DNA of 14,231 nt from CAZTCJ01 sp964612085 (GTDB lineage Bacteria > Pseudomonadota > Alphaproteobacteria > JAJFIK01), in assembly GCA_964612085.1 (NCBI GenBank), contig CAZTCJ010000093.1, positions 1 to 14,231 on the forward strand, given 5' to 3'. The notes below the pieces were generated by a model. The model was not told the origin of the DNA and made no database searches. It was given only the letters and a program-made list of their open reading frames with translations. A program made the translations under genes and the position numbers. Positions 1 through 5,097 of this stretch are shown here, piece after piece (the first letter of the stretch is position 1; every line of letters starts with the position of its first letter).

Positions 1-18
1 ATCGCGGCGAAGCGCCAG

Positions 19-72
19 TACCTACACGCTAGATGCTACCTACACGCTAGATGCTGCCCACACGCTAAAAGC
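19..72. repeat. Three-copy 18-bp tandem repeat
   Basis: Positions 19-36 and 37-54 are identical copies of TACCTACACGCTAGATGC. Positions 55-72 are a third, degenerate copy with 14 of 18 matches (CACACGCTA is kept in the core). The 18-bp unit would be in frame in any coding sequence, and on the minus strand each perfect copy contains a TAG. I see no recognised family. It could be a small intergenic tandem repeat or an array of protein-binding sites. Confidence 0.8.
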
Positions 73-159
73 GCCGAGTCCATCGGCCTGTCTTTATTGG
101 TGCAGATCACAGATCATCAGCGCCCTATACGTGAATCTTTTCCATTTTGGGTCGTTTGT

Positions 160-182
160 CACAGAAATGAATCATCTCTGTG
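160..182. promoter_or_regulatory. Near-perfect 23-bp palindrome, operator-like
   Basis: The dyad is centred on base 171. Ten of eleven base pairs are complementary: the outer arms are CACAGA and TCTGTG and the inner arms ATGA and TCAT. Only the 166/176 pair fails. Two to four bases downstream is TATACT (186-191), a good -10-like hexamer on the plus strand. A factor bound to the dyad would cover the -35 position of such a promoter, which fits a repressor site. No regulator is recognisable from the motif alone. Confidence 0.5.
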
Positions 183-238
183 CCATATACTGCTCGCGAT
201 TGACGCAAGGGTTGTTTCGATTTGAAGCGGTTCAATCC

Positions 239-256
239 AACCGGTGGCCGCCGGTT
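239..256. other. Small perfect hairpin
   Basis: AACCGG (239-244) pairs perfectly with CCGGTT (251-256) across a six-base loop. A second small stem follows at 262-274 (ACTG/CAGT). Together with the terminator-like hairpin at 347-380 these could structure a short transcript from the -10-like box at 186-191, but they are short enough to occur by chance. Confidence 0.3.
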
Positions 257-346
257 CGGGAACTGTTTCCCAGTGACACCAGACGCGATTGGGGGGAGGA
301 CTTGGGGAGGCCTGCCAGGGGTGGGGGCCGGAGAACCTAGTCCCGC

Positions 347-384
347 AAAACGGGCCACCGTTTCGACGGCGGCCCGTTTTGGAT
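347..384. terminator. Terminator-like hairpin downstream of the TlpA-like gene
   Basis: AAAACGGGCC (347-356) pairs perfectly with GGCCCGTTTT (371-380). Inside the loop, CCG (358-360) and CGG (367-369) can extend the stem. The arms give an A-tract and a T-tract on either side, so it can work in both directions. It lies 58 bp past the stop of the minus-strand TlpA-like gene and would also end any plus-strand transcript arising near 190. Confidence 0.65.
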
Positions 385-437
385 TCTTATGACCTCTGGA
401 ACGCTTGAGTATTGACCTTTGGCTGATCCGGCCGCTT

Positions 438-1013
438 TCACTCCAGAAAGTGCTTAACTAACGCAATGGCTTCCGGCGAGTTCCATTCCGCCGGGCCGGT
501 GATGCGGCCCACATCGACGCCGTCCGCATCGATCAGAATGGTCGTGGGCAGACCGAAGGCCGACAAGTCAACGCCGATCCGGGTCGTGGGATCCCGGTAC
601 AGCTTCAGATGCTTGATGCCGATCCGTTCGAAAAACGCTTCGGACTCTTCCTGGGAAACACGATCGACACTGATGGTCACCACTTCGAAGCGGTCTGAGC
701 CCAGCTTCGCCTGCAATTCGTCCAGCGTCGGCATTTCCGCCACGCAGGGCGCGCACCAGGTGGCCCACAAATTGACCAGCAGCACTTTGCCCGGGAAGGC
801 GTCGAAGCCCACTTCCTCGCCTTCGGGATCGAGGAAGGTGACGGCGGGGACCGGTTCGGGGTCCTTGCGGAAGACGAATTCGCTCAGACTGCCTTGCGCC
901 AAACCATGATCGGGGCCGTTCTCATTGGCCTCGAAGAAGGCCGCCACCGCCAGCACCACGGCGAAACCGGCGGCGACGGAGAGGATCAGAAGGGCCAACA
1001 GGCGCAATCTCAT
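438..1013 (-). CDS. TlpA-family membrane-anchored thioredoxin-like protein (thiol:disulfide oxidoreductase)
   Basis: A 191-residue protein with an N-terminal membrane anchor (about residues 5-27) and a periplasmic thioredoxin-fold domain. The redox motif WCAPC is at 86-90, inside the typical NLWATWCAPC strand-helix turn, and the cis-proline loop (GLPTT) is at 154-158. TlpA/ResA proteins of this kind usually reduce disulfides in the periplasm, for example in apocytochrome c or copper-site maturation. The actual partner cannot be read from the sequence. The start chosen is the ATG at 1011-1013, preceded by AGGGAT at suitable spacing and followed directly by the hydrophobic anchor; the longer frame upstream is antisense to argH. 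The gene diverges from argH, which I recall as a common arrangement in Alphaproteobacteria. A terminator-like hairpin follows it. Confidence 0.93.
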   Translation of the reverse strand: MRLRLLALLILSVAAGFAVVLAVAAFFEANENGPDHGLAQGSLSEFVFRKDPEPVPAVTFLDPEGEEVGFDAFPGKVLLVNLWATWCAPCVAEMPTLDELQAKLGSDRFEVVTISVDRVSQEESEAFFERIGIKHLKLYRDPTTRIGVDLSAFGLPTTILIDADGVDVGRITGPAEWNSPEAIALVKHFLE

Positions 1014-1081
1014 GGCAATATCCCTTTTTTGCCGCCGTTCAGGGGTGCAGTACCGGTTTCCCCCAAGCGCGATCCGGCGCG

Positions 1082-1111
1082 ATAGTATGGAATACGAAAT
1101 AAACGGTTCAC
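1082..1111 (-). promoter_or_regulatory. Possible promoter for the TlpA-like gene
   Basis: Reading on the minus strand, GTGAAC (1106-1111) is followed after 17 bp by ATACTAT (1082-1088), a weak -35/-10 pair. It lies in the only intergenic space between the divergent TlpA-like gene and argH (1014-1139), so promoters for both must be near here or overlap. This rests on motif resemblance only. Confidence 0.25.
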
Positions 1112-1139
1112 TGCGGACGCACAGGAAGATCAGCGGTTT

Positions 1140-2606
1140 ATGACACACTCCACTACACCAGCGCCCGACGGAACAGAAAACACATCTGTGGCACCATCGC
1201 CGGGCGATCAAGGCCAGCAGATGTGGGGCGGCCGCTTTGCCGCATCCCCGTCGATGCTCATGGAAAAGATCAACGCGTCCATCGATGTGGACCGGCGGCT
1301 CTACCGGGAAGACATCCAGGGCTCGAAAGCCCATGTGGCGATGCTGGCGGAAACGGGCATCGTGAGCGCGGAGGATGCCCAGCGGATCGCGGCGGGGCTC
1401 GACCGGGTGCTCGAGGAGATCGAGCAGGGGCGTCTCACCTTCTCCCGCGCCCTTGAAGACATCCACATGAATGTGGAAGCGCGGCTCGCCGATCTGATCG
1501 GACCGGTGGCGGGCCGTCTGCATACGGCGCGTTCGCGCAACGATCAGGTGGCGACGGATCTGAAACTCTGGGTGAGAGGCTGGCTCGGCCGCATCGACGA
1601 GGGGCTCACCCGCTTTCAGGCGGCGCTGTTGACCCAAGCCCAGACCCATTCGGATACGGTGATGCCGGGCTTTACCCATTTGCAGCCCGCCCAGCCGGTG
1701 AGTTTCGGCCACCATTGCCTGGCTTATGTGGAAATGGCGGCCCGCGACCGGGGCCGGTTCGCCGACGCCCGGCGCCGTCTGAATGAATCGCCGCTCGGCG
1801 CCGCGGCGCTCGCGGGCACGTCGTTTCCCATCGACCGGGAGGCGACCGCGCGGGCGCTCGGCTTCGACCGGCCCACGCGCAACTCGCTCGACAGCGTCTC
1901 TGACCGGGATTTCGCCCTCGAAGCCCAAGCGGCGGCGGCGATCGGCGCCATGCATCTGTCGCGGCTGGCCGAGGAGATCGTCATCTGGTCGGGGCCCCAA
2001 TACGGTTTCGTCCGTCTGCCCGACAGTTTCTCCACCGGCTCCTCGATCATGCCGCAAAAGCGCAATCCGGACGCGGCGGAACTGGTGCGCGCCAAAGCGG
2101 GCCGGATCGCGGGCGCCTTCCAGACGCTCCTGATGGTGATGAAAGGCCTGCCGCTCGCCTATTCCAAGGACATGCAGGAAGACAAGGAAGCGGTGTTCGA
2201 CGCGCTCGACGCTTATGCCTTGAGCCTGGAGGTGATGACCGGCATGGTAGCCGCGCTCGATATCGATGCGGCCGCCATGGGCAAGGCGGCGGGAGCGGGC
2301 TTTTCCACCGCCACGGATCTGGCCGACTGGCTGGTGCGGGTGCGCGGCCTGCCGTTCCGCGAGGCCCATCACATCACCGGGCGGATCGTCGCCATGGCGG
2401 AGGCGCGGGGCACCAGTCTGGCGGATCTGCCGCTTGAAGCCATGAAGCAGGTGGAGCCGGGCATCACGGAGGATGTCTTCTCCGTGCTGAGCGTCGAGCG
2501 TTCCGTGGTCAGCCGCACCAGTTTCGGCGGCACCGCGCCCGCCAATGTCCGCCAGCAGATCGCCTGGTGGCGCGACCGTCTTCATCCGTCCGGATCGGGA
2601 GAATGA
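1140..2606 (+). CDS. argH: Argininosuccinate lyase
   Basis: A 488-residue cytosolic enzyme that splits argininosuccinate into arginine and fumarate, the last step of arginine synthesis. It belongs to the fumarase/aspartase superfamily and acts as a homotetramer. Visible family motifs are WGGRF at 29-33, HTARSRNDQ at 128-136, the TH of the catalytic-histidine loop at 179-180 (THLQPAQPV), and the superfamily signature GSSIMPQKRNP at 300-310 with the catalytic serine. The protein is about 27 residues longer than E. coli ArgH because of a polar N-terminal extension before MWGG. The ATG at 1140 has an upstream AGGA at slightly long spacing (13 bases). The internal Met28 (ATG at 1221) is the alternative start. 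The stop overlaps the region where the following lipoprotein gene begins, so the two are translationally coupled. Confidence 0.97.
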   Translation: MTHSTTPAPDGTENTSVAPSPGDQGQQMWGGRFAASPSMLMEKINASIDVDRRLYREDIQGSKAHVAMLAETGIVSAEDAQRIAAGLDRVLEEIEQGRLTFSRALEDIHMNVEARLADLIGPVAGRLHTARSRNDQVATDLKLWVRGWLGRIDEGLTRFQAALLTQAQTHSDTVMPGFTHLQPAQPVSFGHHCLAYVEMAARDRGRFADARRRLNESPLGAAALAGTSFPIDREATARALGFDRPTRNSLDSVSDRDFALEAQAAAAIGAMHLSRLAEEIVIWSGPQYGFVRLPDSFSTGSSIMPQKRNPDAAELVRAKAGRIAGAFQTLLMVMKGLPLAYSKDMQEDKEAVFDALDAYALSLEVMTGMVAALDIDAAAMGKAAGAGFSTATDLADWLVRVRGLPFREAHHITGRIVAMAEARGTSLADLPLEAMKQVEPGITEDVFSVLSVERSVVSRTSFGGTAPANVRQQIAWWRDRLHPSGSGE

Positions 2607-2608
2607 TC

Positions 2609-2749
2609 ATGCTGCGTTTGGTATCCCAGGCCGTGCTCGCGCTTTTTGTCCTTGCCTTGGTGAGCGCGTGCGGCGTCAAGGGCGATGTGGAGCCGCCGCG
2701 CGGCGTCGAGGAAGACGACGGCCCCCGCGATCAGATCACCTATCCCTGA
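2609..2749 (+). CDS. Small LptM-like lipoprotein
   Basis: A 46-residue lipoprotein precursor. A hydrophobic signal segment (residues 2-18) ends in the lipobox LVSAC, so Cys21 would be lipidated. The mature peptide begins CGVKGDVEPP, which resembles the CGxKGPL start of the LptM/YifL family. In E. coli that family assists disulfide maturation of the LPS translocon LptD. The position right after argH is the usual alphaproteobacterial place for this gene. Two starts are possible: ATG 2603-2605, whose ATGA overlaps the argH stop, and ATG 2609-2611. I chose the latter because GGGAGA (2597-2602) sits 6 bases upstream of it but too close to the former. The tail is acidic and much shorter than YifL. 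Function in LPS assembly is inferred only from family resemblance. Confidence 0.75.
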   Translation: MLRLVSQAVLALFVLALVSACGVKGDVEPPRGVEEDDGPRDQITYP

Positions 2750-2780
2750 GGGGCGTGCAGGCTGATCCGGGGTCTTCTTC

Positions 2781-3554
2781 ATGATGACAGCCATCATTGC
2801 GCTGACGGCGTTTCTGGCGTCGCTGCTGACCCTGTTTTCGGGCTTCGGTCTGGGTACGCTTTTGATGCCGGTCGTCGCCGTCTTCTTTCCCGTGGCGGTC
2901 GCGGTGGCGCTGACCGCCTTCGTCCATCTGCTGAACAATCTGTTCAAGCTGGCCCTGTTGTGGTCCTGGATCGACTGGCGGGTGGCCCTGACATTCGGCC
3001 TGCCGGCTCTGGCCGCCGCCGTGCCGGGCGCATGGCTGTTGACGCGGATGACGGATCTGCCGCCGCTGATGGCCTATGACCTGTGGGGCGGCGAGGCGCT
3101 GGTGACGCCGGTCAAGCTGGTGGTCGGTGTGCTGCTTGTTTTGTTTGCTTTGGCGGAATGGCTGAGTATCGACAAGCGGACCCGGATCCCGCTGCGCTTC
3201 ATACCCCTGGGCGGGGTGTTGAGCGGCTTTTTCGGCGGCCTGTCCGGCCACCAGGGGGCGTTCCGCAGCGCCTTTCTGCTCCATGCGGGGCTCGATACCC
3301 GCGGCTTTATCGCCACCAATGCGGTGATCGCTTCCCTGGTGGATGTGACGCGTCTGGCCGTCTACGGACTGAATATGTCGCTGCTTCTGAACGAGGTCGA
3401 TTTGACCGTGCTGGGGGCTGCGACGGCGGCCGCGTTCGCGGGCGTGTTGGTGGGCCGTCTGGGCGTCGAGAAGGTGACGATCGGCACGATCCAGCATCTG
3501 GTGGCGGCCATGCTGCTCACCCTCGGCCTGTTGCTCATGACCGGGATCATCTGA
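2781..3554 (+). CDS. TauE/SafE (TSUP) family membrane transporter
   Basis: A 257-residue, very hydrophobic protein with about eight predicted membrane segments in two related halves. Each half carries the glycine-rich TSUP motif: SGFGLGTLLMP at 20-30 and SGFFGGLSGHQGAFRS at 148-163. TSUP proteins export or import sulfur-containing anions such as sulfite or sulfoacetate, or other organic anions. The substrate here is unknown. Translation begins at tandem ATG codons (2781 and 2784), with only a weak GGGG-type ribosome binding site. It follows the lipoprotein gene by 31 bp and may be read through from argH. It occupies the place where many alphaproteobacterial genomes have lysA. It converges on the DUF2794 gene with 18 bp between stops. 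Confidence 0.9.
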   Translation: MMTAIIALTAFLASLLTLFSGFGLGTLLMPVVAVFFPVAVAVALTAFVHLLNNLFKLALLWSWIDWRVALTFGLPALAAAVPGAWLLTRMTDLPPLMAYDLWGGEALVTPVKLVVGVLLVLFALAEWLSIDKRTRIPLRFIPLGGVLSGFFGGLSGHQGAFRSAFLLHAGLDTRGFIATNAVIASLVDVTRLAVYGLNMSLLLNEVDLTVLGAATAAAFAGVLVGRLGVEKVTIGTIQHLVAAMLLTLGLLLMTGII

Positions 3555-3572
3555 GGCTGGAAAGCGCAGGCC

Positions 3573-3920
3573 CTACTCGGCGACCACCTGGAAGCGCTTG
3601 CGGTCGAACACCCGCAGCACCGTGCGCAGATCGTGGCCGCGTTTCAGGATATGGCCGGTGGCGGAGATCACCGCATAGGCCCCTTGGCGGCGCGCGAGCT
3701 TGGGGCGTTTCTCGATGCGGTAAAGCGGCATTTCGCTGGCGCGCCGGTGCACGGCGAAGACGGCCGCGTCCGCCGAACTGCCGATGGCGTAATCGCGCCA
3801 TTCGCCCATGGCCACCATCCGCCCGTAAACGGACAGGATCGCGTCCAATTCGCGTCTATCGAAAAAGACCTTGAGGAAGGCGGGCTTTTGCCCGGCGGCG
3901 GCCTGGGTTCCATCCAGCAT
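3573..3920 (-). CDS. DUF2794 domain protein
   Basis: A 115-residue soluble protein that I recognise as DUF2794, a family of unknown function known mainly from Alphaproteobacteria. The characteristic stretch FFDRRELDAILSVYGRMV (about 19-36) is followed by GEWRDYAIG, then SEMPLYRIEKRPKLARRQG (about 62-80), then a short C-terminal beta-rich part ending in a basic strand. It has no signal peptide or membrane segment. The start is the ATG at 3918-3920. The frame stays open back to the upstream methyltransferase stop, but no better ATG, GTG or TTG is present. There is no strong ribosome binding site close to it: a GGAAG lies about 20 bases upstream. It is 84 bp downstream of the methyltransferase gene, with alternative hairpins in the gap, so the two are probably co-transcribed. 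Confidence 0.88.
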   Translation of the reverse strand: MLDGTQAAAGQKPAFLKVFFDRRELDAILSVYGRMVAMGEWRDYAIGSSADAAVFAVHRRASEMPLYRIEKRPKLARRQGAYAVISATGHILKRGHDLRTVLRVFDRKRFQVVAE

Positions 3921-3954
3921 CCCAGAATCATCGCCCAGACTTCCGGTCTTGGCA

Positions 3955-4002
3955 AGCGGGCTGCTTATCCGGTCAGCCCGCTCGGCGTCCTTGCGCGGGC
4001 TG
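3955..4002 (-). other. Mutually exclusive hairpins between methyltransferase and DUF2794 genes
   Basis: On the plus strand, AGCGGGCTG (3955-3963) pairs perfectly over 9 bp with CAGCCCGCT (3974-3982). The first eight bases of that middle arm also pair perfectly with GCGGGCTG (3995-4002). The transcript (minus strand) can thus form a first hairpin right after the methyltransferase stop or a second one nearer the DUF2794 start, but not both. No U-tract follows, so this is not a simple intrinsic terminator. It may affect readthrough, mRNA processing or translation of DUF2794. Confidence 0.6.
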
Positions 4003-4004
4003 GC

Positions 4005-4670
4005 TTAGCGCTTGCGCGCCAGCATCACGCCGTCGGCCAAAGGCACCAGGCAGTGATCGACCCGGACATCGGTGTGGACCTTGGCGTTGAGGGCGCGCAG
4101 GGCGCTGGTGTCCTCATCGGTGGCTGCTTCGTCAGCCACCTTGCCGGACCACAGCACATTGTCGATGGCGATCAGGCCGCCGGGCCGCAGCAAGATCAGG
4201 CAGTGTTCGTAATAGGCGTCATAACCGGTCTTGTCCGCGTCGATGAACGCGAAGTCGAAGGCGCCGGTGTGGCCGTCCGCGATCAGGCCCGCCAGCGTTT
4301 CGGCCGCCGGCGCGATGTGCAAATCGATCTTGTCCGCCACGCCGGCCTCCTGCCAGTAGCCGCGCGCCTTGCCCGTATACTCTTCCGAGACATCGCAGGC
4401 GACGATGCGGCCGTCTTGCGGAAGGGCAAGCGCCATGCTCAGCGCGCTGTAGCCCGTGAAACTGCCCACTTCCAGAACTTGCCGCGCGCCGATCAGGCGG
4501 ACCAGCATGGCCAGAAACGCGCCTTGTTCCGGGGCGATCTGCATCACCGCCACGCCACCCATCTCGGCGGTCTCGGCCCGGCACCGGCTCTGAACGGGGT
4601 GCTCCTCAAGGCCGACGCGGGCGATGTAATCAAGGATCTGCGGGGTCATGGTGAGGGTTTCGCGGGACAT
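4005..4670 (-). CDS. SAM-dependent O-methyltransferase, CCoAMT-like (Methyltransf_3 family)
   Basis: A 221-residue cytosolic methyltransferase of the caffeoyl-CoA/catechol O-methyltransferase type, a usual length for the bacterial family. The SAM-binding loop EVGSFTGYSA is at 67-76. The acidic residue ending the next strand is at about D93. The metal-binding and catalytic block FIDADKTGYDAYY is at 142-154 and DNVLWSGKV at 170-178, which are the hallmark motifs for a divalent-metal-dependent transfer of methyl from SAM to a hydroxyl group. The acceptor cannot be predicted. The start is the ATG at 4668-4670, with AAGGAA eight bases upstream; the frame is open for 24 more codons but those have no such site. 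A TATAAG box (4704-4709, minus strand) lies upstream. The gene is followed by DUF2794 on the same strand. Confidence 0.93.
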   Translation of the reverse strand: MSRETLTMTPQILDYIARVGLEEHPVQSRCRAETAEMGGVAVMQIAPEQGAFLAMLVRLIGARQVLEVGSFTGYSALSMALALPQDGRIVACDVSEEYTGKARGYWQEAGVADKIDLHIAPAAETLAGLIADGHTGAFDFAFIDADKTGYDAYYEHCLILLRPGGLIAIDNVLWSGKVADEAATDEDTSALRALNAKVHTDVRVDHCLVPLADGVMLARKR

Positions 4671-4703
4671 GGCGGGGGTTCCTTTCAGCGTTTTCGTCAG
4701 GAC

Positions 4704-4730
4704 CTTATAGCGGCGACAAGAATGGCGACA
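4704..4730 (-). promoter_or_regulatory. Possible methyltransferase promoter with direct repeat
   Basis: On the minus strand TATAAG (4704-4709) lies 34 bp before the methyltransferase start codon and is a plausible -10 box. A direct repeat GGCGACA (4712-4718 and 4724-4730, 12-bp period) covers the spacer and -35 position, where no good -35 hexamer is visible. Such an arrangement could be an activator site replacing the -35, or chance. Confidence 0.3.
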
Positions 4731-4921
4731 GGCCGCCACCAAAATACCTTCATCTAGCCCGACACGAGCCCCAAACCCCTTCCATATTCCTAAGCGTTGG
4801 TTAGCCCGGCTCGGTTTGTAACCCGGCCTTGAATCTCAGCCCCCCAGCCCCCACCGGGTTGCTTTTCCCGCCGGGTCGGGCTTTCCAACACCATTTCCCC
4901 CAAAAAATCGATTGCTGACGC

Positions 4922-4956
4922 GTCCGAACAAGGTACCAAGCCTTGTGGATTCGGAC
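4922..4956. other. Bulged inverted repeat upstream of ABC operon
   Basis: GTCCGAA (4922-4928) pairs with TTCGGAC (4950-4956). Inside it CAAGG (4929-4933) pairs with CCTTG (4941-4945) around a 7-base loop, leaving TGGA as a one-sided bulge. That is 12 perfect base pairs in total. It lies upstream of the proposed promoter, so it would act as DNA or on a transcript from further left. There is no T-tract, so it is a poor terminator. Confidence 0.45.
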
Positions 4957-4985
4957 TTGCGGCCCTGCCGCCATTTCACATGCCG

Positions 4986-4999
4986 CAAAGTGCACTTTG
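4986..4999. promoter_or_regulatory. Perfect 14-bp palindrome, possible operator
   Basis: CAAAGTGCACTTTG is fully self-complementary with no spacer. It sits two bases before the CIRCE-like element and about 27-40 bp upstream of the proposed -35 box, a suitable place for an activator or a second repressor. I do not recognise the cognate regulator. Confidence 0.45.
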
Positions 5000-5001
5000 T
5001 G

Positions 5002-5028
5002 TTAGCACTCAAGGGCCTTGGGTGCTTG
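5002..5028. promoter_or_regulatory. CIRCE-like element, putative HrcA operator
   Basis: The CIRCE consensus is TTAGCACTC, nine bases, then GAGTGCTAA. Here the left half (5002-5010) matches 9 of 9, the spacer (5011-5019) is exactly nine bases, and the right half GGGTGCTTG (5020-5028) matches 6 of 9. The dyad from 5004 to 5026 is complementary at 10 of 11 pairs. HrcA bound here would cover the overlapping -35 box. The deviations of the right half fall partly where it must also spell CTTG. An unrelated dyad-binding regulator is the alternative. Confidence 0.55.
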
Positions 5029-5056
5029 AAACCCGTGCCGCGATTTTCTATCTAGC
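5025..5056 (+). promoter_or_regulatory. Putative heat-shock (RpoH-type) promoter of the ABC-htpG block
   Basis: CTTGAAA (5025-5031) matches the RpoH -35 box. After CTTG come 18 bp and then TCTATCTAGC (5047-5056). This fits the published alphaproteobacterial heat-shock pattern CTTG-N17/18-CYTATNTNNG except at the first and last -10 positions. The same bases can be read as a weaker housekeeping promoter, TTGAAA-17-TATCTA. Predicted transcripts would start near 5061, leaving a leader of roughly 37 bases before the ATPase start. Confidence 0.5.
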
Positions 5057-5097
5057 CTCATCGGGTAAGGCAGACCCTCAGATTTTAAGAAAGCATC

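Larger units (their letters stand above)
1..225 (+). other. Open frame at left window edge, doubtful partial coding region
   Basis: Frame 1 is open from the first base to a TGA at 223-225 (74 codons). The predicted peptide begins IAAKRQ and then carries a six-residue repeat (YLHARC twice, then a degenerate CPHAKS) encoded by the 18-bp DNA repeat at 19-72. The rest is rich in His, Cys and Arg and matches no family I recognise. The base composition is less GC-rich than the genes that follow, which fits non-coding DNA better. It could be the 3' end of a gene that starts outside the window, but I think it is more likely a chance open frame. Confidence 0.12.
4743..5097. other. 355-bp intergenic region with stacked dyad symmetries
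   Basis: This is the largest gap inside the gene-dense part, between the divergent methyltransferase and ABC operon. The left part (4743-4920) is C-rich and I see nothing definite in it. The right part contains a bulged hairpin (4922-4956), a perfect 14-bp palindrome (4986-4999), a CIRCE-like element (5002-5028) and a heat-shock-like promoter (5025-5056). A 64-codon minus-strand open frame (4801-4995) has no family features and is not called as a gene. Confidence 0.7.

Noticed and set aside
230..385. Possible 6S RNA, SRP RNA or tRNA
   Set aside because: The GGTTCAATCC at 229-238 looks like a T-arm but its stem does not pair. No SRP RNA core tetraloop motif is visible and I could not fold the interval into the long rod of 6S RNA.
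1014..2585. Minus-strand open frame running through argH and joined in frame to the TlpA-like gene
   Set aside because: It is antisense to a clear argH over its whole length, with Arg/His-rich low-quality translation. Only the part from 1013 down, with a proper ribosome binding site and membrane anchor, is a gene.
3555..3572. Terminator between the TSUP and DUF2794 genes
   Set aside because: The 18-bp gap has only a trivial GGC/GCC match and no T-tract.
3633..4757. 374-codon plus-strand open frame opposite DUF2794 and the methyltransferase
   Set aside because: Antisense shadow of two genes with intact family motifs. No ribosome binding site and low-complexity composition.
4801..4995. 64-codon minus-strand open frame in the intergenic region
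   Set aside because: No recognisable family, no convincing ribosome binding site, overlaps the palindromes, and is likely a chance open frame in GC-rich DNA.
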